Positions 1 to 8,956 of a stretch of 64,000 nucleotides of DNA are shown here, piece by piece. Origin of the DNA: Granulicella arctica (GTDB taxonomy: Bacteria > Acidobacteriota > Terriglobia > Terriglobales > Acidobacteriaceae); assembly GCF_013410065.1 (NCBI RefSeq), contig NZ_JACCCW010000001.1:1483187-1547186 (forward strand). The letters are read 5' to 3'. The translations under genes were made by a program, and so were the position numbers. The notes under the pieces were generated by a model, which saw only the letters and a program-made list of their open reading frames with translations, had not been told where the DNA came from and made no database searches. Position 1 is the stretch's first letter. Every line of letters begins with the position of its first letter.

Positions 1-1674
1 GTCGAAGGCTTCGGTGTTATCCGAGGGCCAGACTTCGTCGGTGCGCTGGAGGATGCCGAGATCGACACGGCCACCGCCGCCTGAGCAGGTCTCGATCTCG
101 AGGCCTGGGTGCTTCTGGCGCAGACGATCGATGATCTCGTAGTAGTTTTTGGTGAATTGTACCCATATCTTTTTTTGCTGATCGACGGGGACTTCGGGCC
201 AGCCGGGTTCGCTGAAGTTGCGGTTGTAGTCCCACTTGAGGAAGGCGATTTTGTTGTTGGTTACGAGGTCGTCGAGCCAGTGGAAGGTGTATTCCTTTAC
301 GTCTTCGCGGGCCAGATTCAGTAGGAGCTGGTTGCGGCCTTCGGTGTGTGGGCGACCGTCGAAGTGCATGGCCCAGTCAGGGTGCTTGCGGTAGAGATCG
401 CTGTCGGGGTTCACCATCTCGGGCTCGACCCAGAGGCCGAAGCTCATGCCGAGGCCGTTGACGTAGCTGATGAGAGACCCGAGGCCGTGCGGGAATTTCT
501 GTGGGTTGACGTACCAGTCGCCTAGTCCGGCGTGGTCGCCGTTGCGCTTGCCGAACCAACCGTCGTCCATGACGAAGCGTTCGATGCCCATGGCTGCGGC
601 TTTATCGGCGAGGGACTTCTGGCCCTGTTCATCGACGGAGAACTCGGTTGCCTCCCAGGAGTTGTAGAGGATGGGGCGGGTCTTGAGGCCGGAGCTATCG
701 GGGAGGATCTTTGTGCGTTCGAAGCGGTGCATCAGGCGCGATGCCTCACCGATGCCCTTGCCGGTGTATCCGGCGTAGAAGGCGGGGGTGTCGAGGGATT
801 GGCCTGCTGCGAGGGTGTAGCCGAAGTCGAATGGATTGTAGCCGCCGGTGACGCGGACGCGATGCTCGGGTGTTTCTTCTATGCTGATGCGCCAGTTGCC
901 GCTCCATGCGAGTGCGCCGAAGAAGACGTCGCCGTGCTCCTGATCGTTGCTGCCTTGTTGATCGAGGGCGAACCATGGATTGGCCTGGTGGCTGGTGCTG
1001 CCGCGGCGGCTTTCGAGGACCTCGGTCATGCCGGGGTTGACGGGCTGCTCCTGGAGCTGCCACTCACCTGCCCAGCGGCCGGTGAGCGAGCGGAGGCGGT
1101 AGTTGTCTGACTTGGGGAGGGTCCAGGTTGCGGCTTGCGCGCTTTCGATGAGGATGGGAGTTTTGCCGCGATTCTCAATGGTTGACTGGCGTTTGATGAT
1201 GCCTGTCTCGGGGTAGACCTCGTATTGAAGGGCGACGTAGATGGGGCGGGAGATGTCTTTGAGGGTGACGGTGAGGGTGTTGCCGGCGATTTTGTGGCTG
1301 TCGTAGTGCAGGACGAGGTCACGATTTCCGTCGGGCCAGGTGACCTTCAGGGCTGGTTCGGAGAAGAGGCCCGCGCCCCAACCGGCGTACTCCTGTGGGG
1401 TGGTGGTGGTGGTGAGATCGAAGGATGCCCAATCTCCCTCGGGCTTCGGGGTTTTGAAGTCTGCGTCGCGGGTTACGCTTCCTCCCCAGTAGACGTGCTG
1501 GAGCTCACCGCGCTGGTTGATGCCGAAGACGTAGGAGGCAGGGCCGGCTTCGAGCACGAATAGCTTCTTGTCTTCAAGGTAGCGGATCGACTGCGAACGG
1601 GCACTTTGTGCGATCAACAGAACAGGGCAAAGGAGGAGGAGGGGCAGAAGACGGTTCAGTCGGGCGAGGCGCAC
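1..1674 (-). CDS. GH36 alpha-galactosidase, exported (3' end outside window)
   Basis: Read directly from the minus strand; the frame is open to the left edge, giving 558 codons. It should release terminal alpha-1,6-galactose from galactosides or galactomannan side chains in the periplasm. The N-terminus is a signal peptide (basic residues, then LLPLLLLCPVLLIA). An N-terminal beta-sandwich region is followed by the catalytic barrel, with FLKWDYNR (nucleophile Asp about 482) and SDNTEAF (acid/base Asp about 552), both characteristic of GH36. About 150-200 C-terminal residues are missing compared with usual GH36 length. I chose a GTG start at 1674 because GGAGA lies 7 nt before it; an in-frame ATG at 1737 would add 21 residues before the signal peptide. 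Diverges from pdxH. Confidence 0.9.
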   Translation of the reverse strand, partial: MRLARLNRLLPLLLLCPVLLIAQSARSQSIRYLEDKKLFVLEAGPASYVFGINQRGELQHVYWGGSVTRDADFKTPKPEGDWASFDLTTTTTPQEYAGWGAGLFSEPALKVTWPDGNRDLVLHYDSHKIAGNTLTVTLKDISRPIYVALQYEVYPETGIIKRQSTIENRGKTPILIESAQAATWTLPKSDNYRLRSLTGRWAGEWQLQEQPVNPGMTEVLESRRGSTSHQANPWFALDQQGSNDQEHGDVFFGALAWSGNWRISIEETPEHRVRVTGGYNPFDFGYTLAAGQSLDTPAFYAGYTGKGIGEASRLMHRFERTKILPDSSGLKTRPILYNSWEATEFSVDEQGQKSLADKAAAMGIERFVMDDGWFGKRNGDHAGLGDWYVNPQKFPHGLGSLISYVNGLGMSFGLWVEPEMVNPDSDLYRKHPDWAMHFDGRPHTEGRNQLLLNLAREDVKEYTFHWLDDLVTNNKIAFLKWDYNRNFSEPGWPEVPVDQQKKIWVQFTKNYYEIIDRLRQKHPGLEIETCSGGGGRVDLGILQRTDEVWPSDNTEAFD

Positions 1675-1872
1675 AGAGGTTCTCCAGTCGGTAGCGATTG
1701 GGGTACGGTGCCGCTTGTAGCGGCGGATACATTTCATCGCAACAGTAACTGTTCCGCCGGAGGTTCGCAAATGCGGGCGATTCGGTTTGTGGGCGGCTAG
1801 CATTCTGCGGGGCGACGCTCTGATTTCTGATTGGCTATGATGAGGTTTGTTTGTGTGACTGTTGAGGGGCTT

Positions 1873-2478
1873 ATGGATTTGCCGGGACGATTTGAACCTG
1901 AGGATGTTGCAGAACCGATTGCGCTCTTTCGCCGGTGGCTTGATGATGCGGCGCAGACGGAGCCGAATGATGCGAATGCGATGTCGCTGGCGACAGCTAC
2001 TGCGAGTGGCAGGCCATCGGTGCGCATGGTGTTAATGAAGCGGCTTGATGAGCGCGGTTTCGCTTTTTATACGAATGTCGAAAGCCAGAAGGGAAGGGAG
2101 CTGTTGGAGAATCCGCACGCGGCGCTTTGCTTTCACTGGAAGTCGAGACGACGGCAGGTTCGTGTGGAGGGTGCGGTGGGAGAGCTCTCTGCTGAGGATG
2201 CGGATGCTTACTTTCATAGCCGGTCGCGCAAGAGTCAGATTGGTGCGCTTGCTTCGCAGCAGAGCAGGCTGCTTGCGAGCCGCGAAGAGTTGGAGCAGCG
2301 GGCGATGGAGTGCGAGGAGAGGTATCCGGGAGAGATTCCGCGGCCTTCGTATTGGCGAGGATTTGTTTTGGCGCCTGAGCGGATTGAGTTCTGGGAGGAT
2401 GGCGCGTATCGGTTGCACAATCGAATTGTCTTTGTGCGGAGTGGGGATGCGTGGGTGAAGACACGGCTCTTTCCGTAG
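1873..2478 (+). CDS. pdxH: Pyridoxamine 5'-phosphate oxidase
   Basis: FMN-dependent oxidase making pyridoxal 5'-phosphate from pyridoxine- or pyridoxamine-phosphate in the cytoplasm. About 201 residues, near the usual 200-220. Family-typical stretches are present in order: RMVLMKRLDERGFAFYTN, SRKSQIGALASQQS, PSYWRGFVLAPERIEFW and RLHNR at the C-terminus (substrate and FMN contacts in PdxH). The ATG at 1873 follows GAGGGG closely; upstream in-frame ATGs at 1837 and 1840 and a TTG at 1831 lack a ribosome binding site. A strong bidirectional terminator follows. PLP from this enzyme would serve the aminotransferase and the two Cys/Met lyases in this window, but no linkage is implied. Confidence 0.93.
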   Translation: MDLPGRFEPEDVAEPIALFRRWLDDAAQTEPNDANAMSLATATASGRPSVRMVLMKRLDERGFAFYTNVESQKGRELLENPHAALCFHWKSRRRQVRVEGAVGELSAEDADAYFHSRSRKSQIGALASQQSRLLASREELEQRAMECEERYPGEIPRPSYWRGFVLAPERIEFWEDGAYRLHNRIVFVRSGDAWVKTRLFP

Positions 2479-2481
2479 CTG

Positions 2482-2513
2482 AAAAAGCCGCAACGGTTTC
2501 GTTACGGCTTTTT
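2482..2513. terminator. Bidirectional intrinsic terminator
   Basis: A 14-bp stem with one mismatch (arms 2482-2495 and 2500-2513, loop gttt). It is flanked by A5 on the left and T5 on the right, so it can end transcription of pdxH on plus and of the convergent isomerase gene on minus. Confidence 0.9.
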
Positions 2514-2529
2514 GCTTTTGTTGATCACT

Positions 2530-3501
2530 TTATGCGATGGAGGCGTCGAGGGCCTGCTTCATTCCGGCCCAACTGGTTCGGCTTGAGGCTTCGGGGCCGT
2601 CGGGTCCTTTCCAGTGGGTTTCGAGGCTGACTGCGTTGTGATAGCCGATCTTGCGCAATGCGCGGAACTGAGCGGTCCAATCGATGTAGCCTGTGCCCAC
2701 GGGTGCCCATTGCACTTTGCCGTTGGCGTCCTTGACGGCGTTCTTTACATGGCAGTGGTGGATACGGCTCTTTGGGAGCAGGTTCCAACCTGCTGGAAAC
2801 GCGTCGAGCTCACCACGCATGACTGCGTTGGCTGGGTCCCAGTTGAGGACGAAGTGGGGAGACTTTACCGCGTCCAGTGTTCTTGCAGACTCGCGGGCTG
2901 TGGCTGTATTGCACTCGAACTCGTTCTCGAGCACGAACAGGATGCCTTGACGCCCGAGGGTTTCGGCGGCCTCGTTCAGCTTTGCGTCGATTGCTGCTCG
3001 GTAGGGGGTGACATCGTCCAAGCGCCAGAAGTCGAAGCCGCGGACCTTGTCGGTTTTGAATTGCTTGGCGAGCGCGACGCTCTTCTGGAGAACATCATCC
3101 TGCTGTTTGAAGGTGAAGTCGGCTTTGAAGGTGTCGGTCTTCGGGCTGTATTGCGATTGGGGTGCGCCGGGCCAATCGACCTTGAACAGGGGGCTGGCGA
3201 TGTCCGTCACTTGCAGGTTGTACTTCGCGAGAATCTTTTGTGCCTCAGCGATCTCAGCATCGGTGAGTGCGATGAGGTTTTTGTTCCACATCGCACGCAG
3301 CTCGACCCACTGGAGGCCGAAGTCATTTGCGACGACGGAGCAGGCATGGTCGAAGTCCTGCGAGATCTCGTCTGAGATCACGGCGACCTTGAAGCCGGTC
3401 TTTGCTCCTGCTGCTGCCATTCCAAATCCGGCCCTGGTTACGTAGGCCGCCGCAGCCATTCCGGCTCCGGCAAGAAACGTGCGGCGTGATGATCCCTTCA
3501 T
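2530..3501 (-). CDS. Tat-exported sugar phosphate isomerase/epimerase-like TIM barrel protein
   Basis: About 323 residues of the xylose-isomerase-like AP-endonuclease-2 TIM barrel superfamily. The N-terminus SSRRTFLAGAG is a twin-arginine signal, so it is probably folded in the cytoplasm and exported. Barrel motifs include VISDEISQDF near the start, LENEFECN mid-protein, NWDPANAV, and IHHCHVKNA near the metal-ligand region; such proteins usually isomerise or epimerise sugars with a divalent metal. The open frame extends to 3606, but the ATG at 3501 has AGGAG 5-6 nt upstream and places the Tat motif at the N-terminus. It diverges from a second protein of the same superfamily, with about 150 bp between starts. 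Exact substrate unknown. Confidence 0.85.
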   Translation of the reverse strand: MKGSSRRTFLAGAGMAAAAYVTRAGFGMAAAGAKTGFKVAVISDEISQDFDHACSVVANDFGLQWVELRAMWNKNLIALTDAEIAEAQKILAKYNLQVTDIASPLFKVDWPGAPQSQYSPKTDTFKADFTFKQQDDVLQKSVALAKQFKTDKVRGFDFWRLDDVTPYRAAIDAKLNEAAETLGRQGILFVLENEFECNTATARESARTLDAVKSPHFVLNWDPANAVMRGELDAFPAGWNLLPKSRIHHCHVKNAVKDANGKVQWAPVGTGYIDWTAQFRALRKIGYHNAVSLETHWKGPDGPEASSRTSWAGMKQALDASIA

Positions 3502-3650
3502 CTGTGCTCCTTTGATGATTGTTGCGTGCTTCGTTCGAATTGGTAGAGACGATATTTTCGATGCAGGTGGAGGTGCGCTGCAACCAATGCTGGAAGTATT
3601 GCACATTGGAATCTGGACGCGCGACCCTCGGCGACAGTAGTATGCGGTGC

Positions 3651-4511
3651 ATGAGCTCTTCCATCAATCGCCGTAGTCTATTTCGTGGCAGTGCACTGTT
3701 TGCTGCGTCCGCTTTGCTTCCCGGTGGTGCAAGTAGACTCGTGGCCGAAAGCAGTACCTCGAGTGGTTCTCCGATCAGGCTTGGTATTGCCAGCTATACC
3801 TTTCGCAACTTCGATCAGGCACATTTGATTGCGTTTATGAAGGAGCTCAAGACGCCATGGCTGAACCTGAAGGAGATGCATCTGCCGATGACGCCTGTGG
3901 ACCAGGTGAAGGTTCGTGCGGACGAGTACCGAGCTGCTGGTTTCACACTGACTGCGGCGGGCAATATTACGTTCGCGAAGGATGACGACAACGATATCCG
4001 AATGAAGTTTGACTATGCGAAGGCGGCTGGGATTCCGATCATGGTTTGTGCGCCGACGCATCAGGTGCTGCCGCGCCTGGAGAAGTTCGTCAAGGAATAC
4101 GATATTCGGCTTGCTATTCATAACCATGGGCCTGAGGATAAGGAATTTCCTTCGCCGCTCGATGTGCTTGCTGCGGTGAAGAATATGGACCCACGTATTG
4201 GTTGTTGCATCGATGCGGGGCACTGTATGCGCGCAGGAACGGATGTGATCGAGGCGATCCATAAGGTGGGGCCGCGGCTTTTTGATATGCATATCAAGGA
4301 TCTGGCGAACGGGAGAGAGAAGGATAGCCAGGTCGCTGTGGGCGATGGCATCATGCCGGTGCGTGGGATCTTCCAGGCGCTCATTGAGCAGCATTATGCT
4401 GGCTGTGTTGACCTTGAATATGAGATTCATGGGGACGATCCGATGCCGGGAGTGGTGAAGAGTTTTGCCTACATGCGCGGGGTGCTGGCAGGGATGGGCT
4501 ACAAGGCGTAG
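3651..4511 (+). CDS. Exported sugar phosphate isomerase/epimerase-like TIM barrel protein
   Basis: Second TIM-barrel isomerase-like protein, about 286 residues from the chosen ATG. NRRSLFRGSALFAASALL is a twin-arginine-type signal. Motifs: LGIASYTFRNF at barrel strand 1, LAIHNHGPEDK, CCIDAGHCMRAG and DMHIKDL, matching the Glu/His/Asp metal-site pattern of the family. The frame is open back to 3519; ATGs at 3642 and 3651 both give a proper signal and neither has a clear ribosome binding site. It shares the intergenic region with the oppositely oriented isomerase, so both may respond to the same sugar signal. Substrate not determinable. Confidence 0.83.
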   Translation: MSSSINRRSLFRGSALFAASALLPGGASRLVAESSTSSGSPIRLGIASYTFRNFDQAHLIAFMKELKTPWLNLKEMHLPMTPVDQVKVRADEYRAAGFTLTAAGNITFAKDDDNDIRMKFDYAKAAGIPIMVCAPTHQVLPRLEKFVKEYDIRLAIHNHGPEDKEFPSPLDVLAAVKNMDPRIGCCIDAGHCMRAGTDVIEAIHKVGPRLFDMHIKDLANGREKDSQVAVGDGIMPVRGIFQALIEQHYAGCVDLEYEIHGDDPMPGVVKSFAYMRGVLAGMGYKA

Positions 4512-4533
4512 CGTCGGCGGCGGTAGGGCCGGT

Positions 4534-5145
4534 ATGCTTAGAAATATGCCGCGCCTCCCGCTTCGCATGTTGTCAGTTTGCGCCCTGCTCTTTGTCGCTG
4601 CACGGACGGCCTCGGCTCTTGAGGTCAAGGTCTCCGCGCAGGCGCTTGAACGCACGCTTCGATCGCAACTGTTCAACACTCCGGATGGCAGATACTACAT
4701 GCGCGGCGATGCTGGTTCGGCCTGTTATGTGTATGTCGATAATCCGCATGTCTCCTTTCAACAGGACCGCATCGTCGTGCATATCCACACGAAGGCGAAG
4801 CTGGGGACCTCTGTCCGTGGGACGTGTATTGGCGTCTCGCTCAGCACGGATGCGGATGTGTCGTTCATTCCGGATGCCGAAGAGGAGTCGATTGGATTTC
4901 GTGATGCGCGTATCGAGCGGTTGTCGGAGTCGAAAGAGCTTAATTTTCTTCTAGTGCCTTTTCTTAGTCGCAAGCTTCCGGCGCAGATGAAGGTGAACGC
5001 CGCGGATTTGATGCGCAAGCTGCTGGCAGACTCGGCTAAGACGACTGGCTATGCGCTTACTCTCGACAAACTCAAACTGCACTCGATGCTTGTTGAAGGG
5101 CAGGTTCTGGATGTTGATGTAGATGCGACGATGGGTGTGAATTAG
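4534..5145 (+). CDS. Secreted hypothetical protein
   Basis: About 203 residues with a signal peptide (PLRMLSVCALLFVAARTASA). The rest is mixed alpha/beta with repeated short beta strands (VYVDNPHVSF, RIVVHIHTKAKL) and two cysteines, resembling small periplasmic lipid-binding folds in outline only; I do not recognise a family. It starts 22 nt after the upstream isomerase stop, so it may be co-transcribed. ATG 4534 is chosen; ATG 4546 is nearly as good. Confidence 0.65.
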   Translation: MLRNMPRLPLRMLSVCALLFVAARTASALEVKVSAQALERTLRSQLFNTPDGRYYMRGDAGSACYVYVDNPHVSFQQDRIVVHIHTKAKLGTSVRGTCIGVSLSTDADVSFIPDAEEESIGFRDARIERLSESKELNFLLVPFLSRKLPAQMKVNAADLMRKLLADSAKTTGYALTLDKLKLHSMLVEGQVLDVDVDATMGVN

Positions 5146-5148
5146 GCT

Positions 5149-6369
5149 TCATGCAGTCCAGTGTAGGATCTGCGACATATCGCATGGTGTGGTGGACTCC
5201 GAGCCTTGCGGCATCGCCGGAGCTATGGCCAATGCTTCCTGCTGGTCTTCGAACCAGACGATGAAGGAAGCCTTCTCAGCTCCGTTCAGGCGCATGAGGT
5301 TGATCCATGTGTAGTAGGCTCCCATGTCTGCGTCCACCAAGGATCCGTTGGGATCGTCCTGGGCTTTAGGTGCGTCGGCGCGCAGCATCTCGTTCATGGG
5401 GCGGTCCATCTGGCGAGGAGCATAGCGAAGCACGAGTGTGAGCGGCCGTGCGCGGCGCAGGAGTTCGCGGCCTGCCCATTGCACAAAGGTTGTGCTGAAG
5501 ATCTGCGTGCCGGAGCCTTCGGTCAGCAGGTTCAGCTCGAAGTGTTGCAGCGTTGGATCGTGTGAGGTCTCCGCTGCTTTCAACTGGCCGGGTTGCAGGC
5601 TTGCCAGGAGGCTACGCAGGCTCTCTGGTCCAACGACGTCGCCGGATGTGCGGACGGTGTTTACTTTATCGAGTAGCGCACTTCGCAGTGGCGCGAGGCT
5701 GGCATAGGAGATGGTGATGAGATTTTCCGGGTGCTCTGCTGAGTTTGTTCTGGGGTATGGTGCGCCTCCATCGACATACCAGTGCTTATAAGAGGCTGGA
5801 TGCGATTGGGCGCGAGCTTCTACTGCGGCAAAGAGGGTATCGAGAGCACCTGCCGGTTTTACTTGCGTGAAGTAGGTTCCATGAGGCCGAAGCTTTTGAA
5901 AAAGTTTGATCGTGCCGGGTGTGGCACCTTTTCCGACTACAACGATGCATAGGCGCGGAATCTCCGGTGCTGGCTCAGGCTCGGCTTTGAGCAATGTCTG
6001 CTGGTAGACCTCGGCGATCTCGTGAAAGCGGTCCATCTGGTGGACGCTCCACAGGTAGGCTGTCAGCTTTTCGACGAAGGGTTCTGGAGCGGCGGCCCAG
6101 TGATCCTGCTGCATGGCATCGGAGAGAGGCAGATCTGCGAACCCAGCCATGGTGGTGTGCAACTGCGTCTCACTCATGGTGCTGAGGAAGTGAAGCTGCC
6201 GGTCGATGTCGGCTTGCTCGGCTGGAAATTTCCAGTCATAGGTGACGATTTCGTTCAACAACAGGGCGGCGAAGATGGGGGGAAGCTGCTGTAACAGGGC
6301 GAGGTGTTTGGTCGCGACGGCCTGCGCCATGGGAGGGTAGTGAGATAGGTCTGCGATGCGGATGGCCAC
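5149..6369 (-). CDS. Unrecognised protein, last gene of a five-gene operon
   Basis: 406 residues, no recognised family. No signal peptide or membrane segment is evident. There is an alpha-helical N-terminal half to about residue 135, then a segment that begins with beta strand RLCIVVVGKG and ends with DMSQILHWTA. The GTG start directly abuts the TAA stop of the upstream phosphatase-fold gene (TAAGTG), with GGAGG 8 nt before it, so translation is probably coupled. That tight coupling to the Tat-type phosphatase-fold protein and TPR protein suggests a shared function, which is inference only. Confidence 0.75.
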   Translation of the reverse strand: MAIRIADLSHYPPMAQAVATKHLALLQQLPPIFAALLLNEIVTYDWKFPAEQADIDRQLHFLSTMSETQLHTTMAGFADLPLSDAMQQDHWAAAPEPFVEKLTAYLWSVHQMDRFHEIAEVYQQTLLKAEPEPAPEIPRLCIVVVGKGATPGTIKLFQKLRPHGTYFTQVKPAGALDTLFAAVEARAQSHPASYKHWYVDGGAPYPRTNSAEHPENLITISYASLAPLRSALLDKVNTVRTSGDVVGPESLRSLLASLQPGQLKAAETSHDPTLQHFELNLLTEGSGTQIFSTTFVQWAGRELLRRARPLTLVLRYAPRQMDRPMNEMLRADAPKAQDDPNGSLVDADMGAYYTWINLMRLNGAEKASFIVWFEDQQEALAIAPAMPQGSESTTPCDMSQILHWTA

Positions 6370-7545
6370 TTACAGGACCTCCGGCAATGGCTTGCCTGAG
6401 GCGAAGCGCGCATTGCATTGCAGGATGCTTCCGAGTGTTGGGACGAGATCGACTGGCTCCACCATGCGATCGATGGTTACGTTTTCGCGGATGCCGTGTC
6501 CGAGGGCCATCATCCATGTCGTGCGCGAGAGGGGGTCTCCTGTGCGATGGTGCTGGAAGCCGTTGCCTCCGGCGTCTCCGTCGGCATCGCGTCCGAAGTC
6601 CGGCAGGATGAACATGGTGGTTTTGTCTTTGTACTCCGGGTTCGATTGGATGGCCGACCAGAGTTCGCCGCAGAGGCGATCGGAGCGCCGGATGGCATCG
6701 GTGTAGAGCGAGAAGGCGCCAGAGTGGGCGATGTCGATGTCGTGGAGGGTAATCCACATCAGGCTTGGTGCAAGCTGACGCATGAGTTGCTGGGCGATGT
6801 AGATCGATAGTTCATCGGGGCTCGATACCGTTCTTGCATGCGCGAGAAAGTCCGTGACGGAGAGCTGCATGATCTTTGCTAGTGCATGCAGATCGACCTG
6901 ATTTGACGCGGCGGAGGGTGACAGTGGTATCTGCACGGCGGACTCGTAGTTGTCGCGCAATAGGTGCTCGTAGTTGCTTGCGCTGCCTGCCAGTGCGGTG
7001 TTGAGCAGATGCTTCGGAAGGATGACATGTGCGCCGAGCCCGCTGCCGTAGAGCATGTGGTCGCTCTCTCCGATTCGATTGAAGCCGTTGCTTGGAGCAA
7101 TGACCCATGCATCGCTTGCAGGACGTTGCAGGTCGCGGCGGAAGTATTCAAAGATCGTCGGGCTGTGCGGTGCGACAGGGGCGAAGTTGTTGAAGGTCTC
7201 GTAGACTCCTGTCGCGAGGCTTGCGGTTGCGACGTAGTGGCCGAGGATGCCGCGATTGACGACCTGCGTAAAGAACGTCGCTTGTGGAATCAGCTCGTTC
7301 AAGAGATGTGGAATGTACTGCTGGCCTTCGGGTGCGAAGGTCTCTTCGTCTCGCGCTCCTCCGCCAAAGGTGACGACGATTACCTTCTGTGCTCGCGGGA
7401 GGGCCATTGCTTTTAGCGGTGAGAATCCGAACATGGCGTTAGCCGCGCCTGTGCCGGAGACGGCGCGCAGAAACTCGCGACGGCTGAGGGATTGCTTCTG
7501 CGCGATGGAGCGCAGAAATCCGTCTAATGCGACGCCATTAGAAAT
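6370..7545 (-). CDS. Tat-exported alkaline-phosphatase/sulfatase-fold protein
   Basis: The first ATG in frame (7434) gives 354 residues with no signal, but the open frame continues upstream through LSRREFLRAVSGTGAA, a clear twin-arginine signal. No ATG, GTG or TTG precedes it in frame; the best initiation site is an ATT at 7545, just after a GAGGTGA Shine-Dalgarno-like site, overlapping the end of the TPR gene by 22 nt. A CTG further in is the alternative. The body begins KVIVVTFGGGARDE and ends with DLVPTLGSIL near the C-terminus, typical of DUF1501/sulfatase-type alkaline-phosphatase-superfamily proteins; HDIDIAHSG and LPDFGRDADGD are likely metal-region segments. Substrate unknown. Confidence 0.72.
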   Translation of the reverse strand: MSNGVALDGFLRSIAQKQSLSRREFLRAVSGTGAANAMFGFSPLKAMALPRAQKVIVVTFGGGARDEETFAPEGQQYIPHLLNELIPQATFFTQVVNRGILGHYVATASLATGVYETFNNFAPVAPHSPTIFEYFRRDLQRPASDAWVIAPSNGFNRIGESDHMLYGSGLGAHVILPKHLLNTALAGSASNYEHLLRDNYESAVQIPLSPSAASNQVDLHALAKIMQLSVTDFLAHARTVSSPDELSIYIAQQLMRQLAPSLMWITLHDIDIAHSGAFSLYTDAIRRSDRLCGELWSAIQSNPEYKDKTTMFILPDFGRDADGDAGGNGFQHHRTGDPLSRTTWMMALGHGIRENVTIDRMVEPVDLVPTLGSILQCNARFASGKPLPEVL

Positions 7546-8936
7546 ATCGTCACCTCTTTGAGCTTTGCGTTGCTCTCATCTTTCTCCTGTTGGCTGTATT
7601 GCTGTTGCAAAGCTATCTCCTTGCGGGCTAGTTCGGGACGACCTGTATGCGAGTAGGCCCGCGACAATCGATAATGCGCTTCCGCAAAGGATGGGCGCAA
7701 CTGGATTGCTTTTTCGAGGTTGTCCGCACTTGCTTGCCATAGGAGTCGTTGCTGTTGGAGGACACCGAGTTGGTAGAAGGCTTCGGGCATCTTCGGATCG
7801 TTTTGGATGGCGCGCTCTAACAGGTGCTGTGCCTGATCGAGATGCTGCTCGGCGGATGGCTGATGGAGCAGGCTTACGGCGGCTGATACGTCGATCTGCG
7901 CATTGTTCGGATGCTTCTCGGCGAATGCAACTAGAGAATCACACTGCGGTGCGGTTGCTCCACCGGCGGCGTCGCAACTGCGGCCAAGCAGACTGCCGTA
8001 GTTTTCATTCTCTGGATCGAGCGCGAGGAGAGCACCGAATGTTGCTGCTGCTTCGACATATTTCCCACTCCCGAAGTAGGCGATACCGTTTGCCAGTTGC
8101 AGTCGCCTGCTCTGTGGGAACTGACGGACGCCGAATTGCGTGATCTCTGTTGCGGGTTCCCAGGACCAATGCCGTAAAAGTTCAATCGCTACGGCATAGG
8201 TATTGACTTCACTTGGATTCAGATGAGCGGCTTCCTGAAGGTGCTGGGCTGCTTCTTTGAAGTGTCCTTGCCGCTCTTCTAGGTCGCCCCATAGCGACTG
8301 GGCTGCCTCGTTGTGCGGTACATCGGGGATTCGTTGCAGCACCGTGACGGCCTGTGCGTCTTTGTGTGTGTCGTACAGGGCGACCGCCCAGTTGTAGGCG
8401 TCGTTGGTGTTTGCGGGATCGAGTGCGGCTGCCTTGGCGAAGGCGTTTGCGGCCTCCGTCGATTGCTTGTCCAGATAGAGTGCGCGGCCAAGGCTGGAGA
8501 GGGTTCTTGCGTTTTTCGGATCGAGAGCTGCGGATCGCTTTAACGCGTGCACCGCAGCGGTTGCATTTCCAGTTTGAAGATAGGTTGCGCCCAGATTTGC
8601 CTGGGCTGCCGCATCTGTCTTATGAGAAGCCGCAGCATTCTCCAGATAGGGAAGTGCGTGTGCGAAGTTGCCGGCATCCATGTACAGAATTCCCAGCGCT
8701 TCGTTTGCTGGAAAGTTGGATGGATACTTTCCGGCAAGTCGTTCGAGATCGGGCTGCGCCGCGCTTGCGTTGCCCTCGTCGTAGGCTGTGAGTGCCTTCG
8801 AAAGAGTGACTGCATCGGCTGGGCTCATCGCAACTGGACTCTTAGCGGGAGATGTCTGCTTCGTTGCTTGCGCGAGACCTGTTGCTGCCAGCAGAGTTGC
8901 TGCCAGCAGCACAGTGAGAGTTGGTTGGCTTAGCAT
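7524..8936 (-). CDS. Periplasmic TPR-repeat protein
   Basis: About 470 residues: signal peptide (LTVLLAATLLAATGLAQA), then tetratricopeptide repeats over almost the whole length (for example ALGILYMDAGNFAHALPYLE, ANLGATYLQTGNATAAVHAL, FYQLGVLQQQRLLWQASADN). TPR proteins scaffold protein complexes. The frame is open to 8987, but the ATG at 8936 puts the hydrophobic segment at the N-terminus and lies 20 nt after the GH42 stop. The 3' end overlaps the start region of the phosphatase-fold gene, so the group is an operon. It could hold the exported enzymes together, which is inference. Confidence 0.85.
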   Translation of the reverse strand: MLSQPTLTVLLAATLLAATGLAQATKQTSPAKSPVAMSPADAVTLSKALTAYDEGNASAAQPDLERLAGKYPSNFPANEALGILYMDAGNFAHALPYLENAAASHKTDAAAQANLGATYLQTGNATAAVHALKRSAALDPKNARTLSSLGRALYLDKQSTEAANAFAKAAALDPANTNDAYNWAVALYDTHKDAQAVTVLQRIPDVPHNEAAQSLWGDLEERQGHFKEAAQHLQEAAHLNPSEVNTYAVAIELLRHWSWEPATEITQFGVRQFPQSRRLQLANGIAYFGSGKYVEAAATFGALLALDPENENYGSLLGRSCDAAGGATAPQCDSLVAFAEKHPNNAQIDVSAAVSLLHQPSAEQHLDQAQHLLERAIQNDPKMPEAFYQLGVLQQQRLLWQASADNLEKAIQLRPSFAEAHYRLSRAYSHTGRPELARKEIALQQQYSQQEKDESNAKLKEVTIFLMASH

Positions 8937-8956
8937 GACACGATCTGCGGCTCCTT

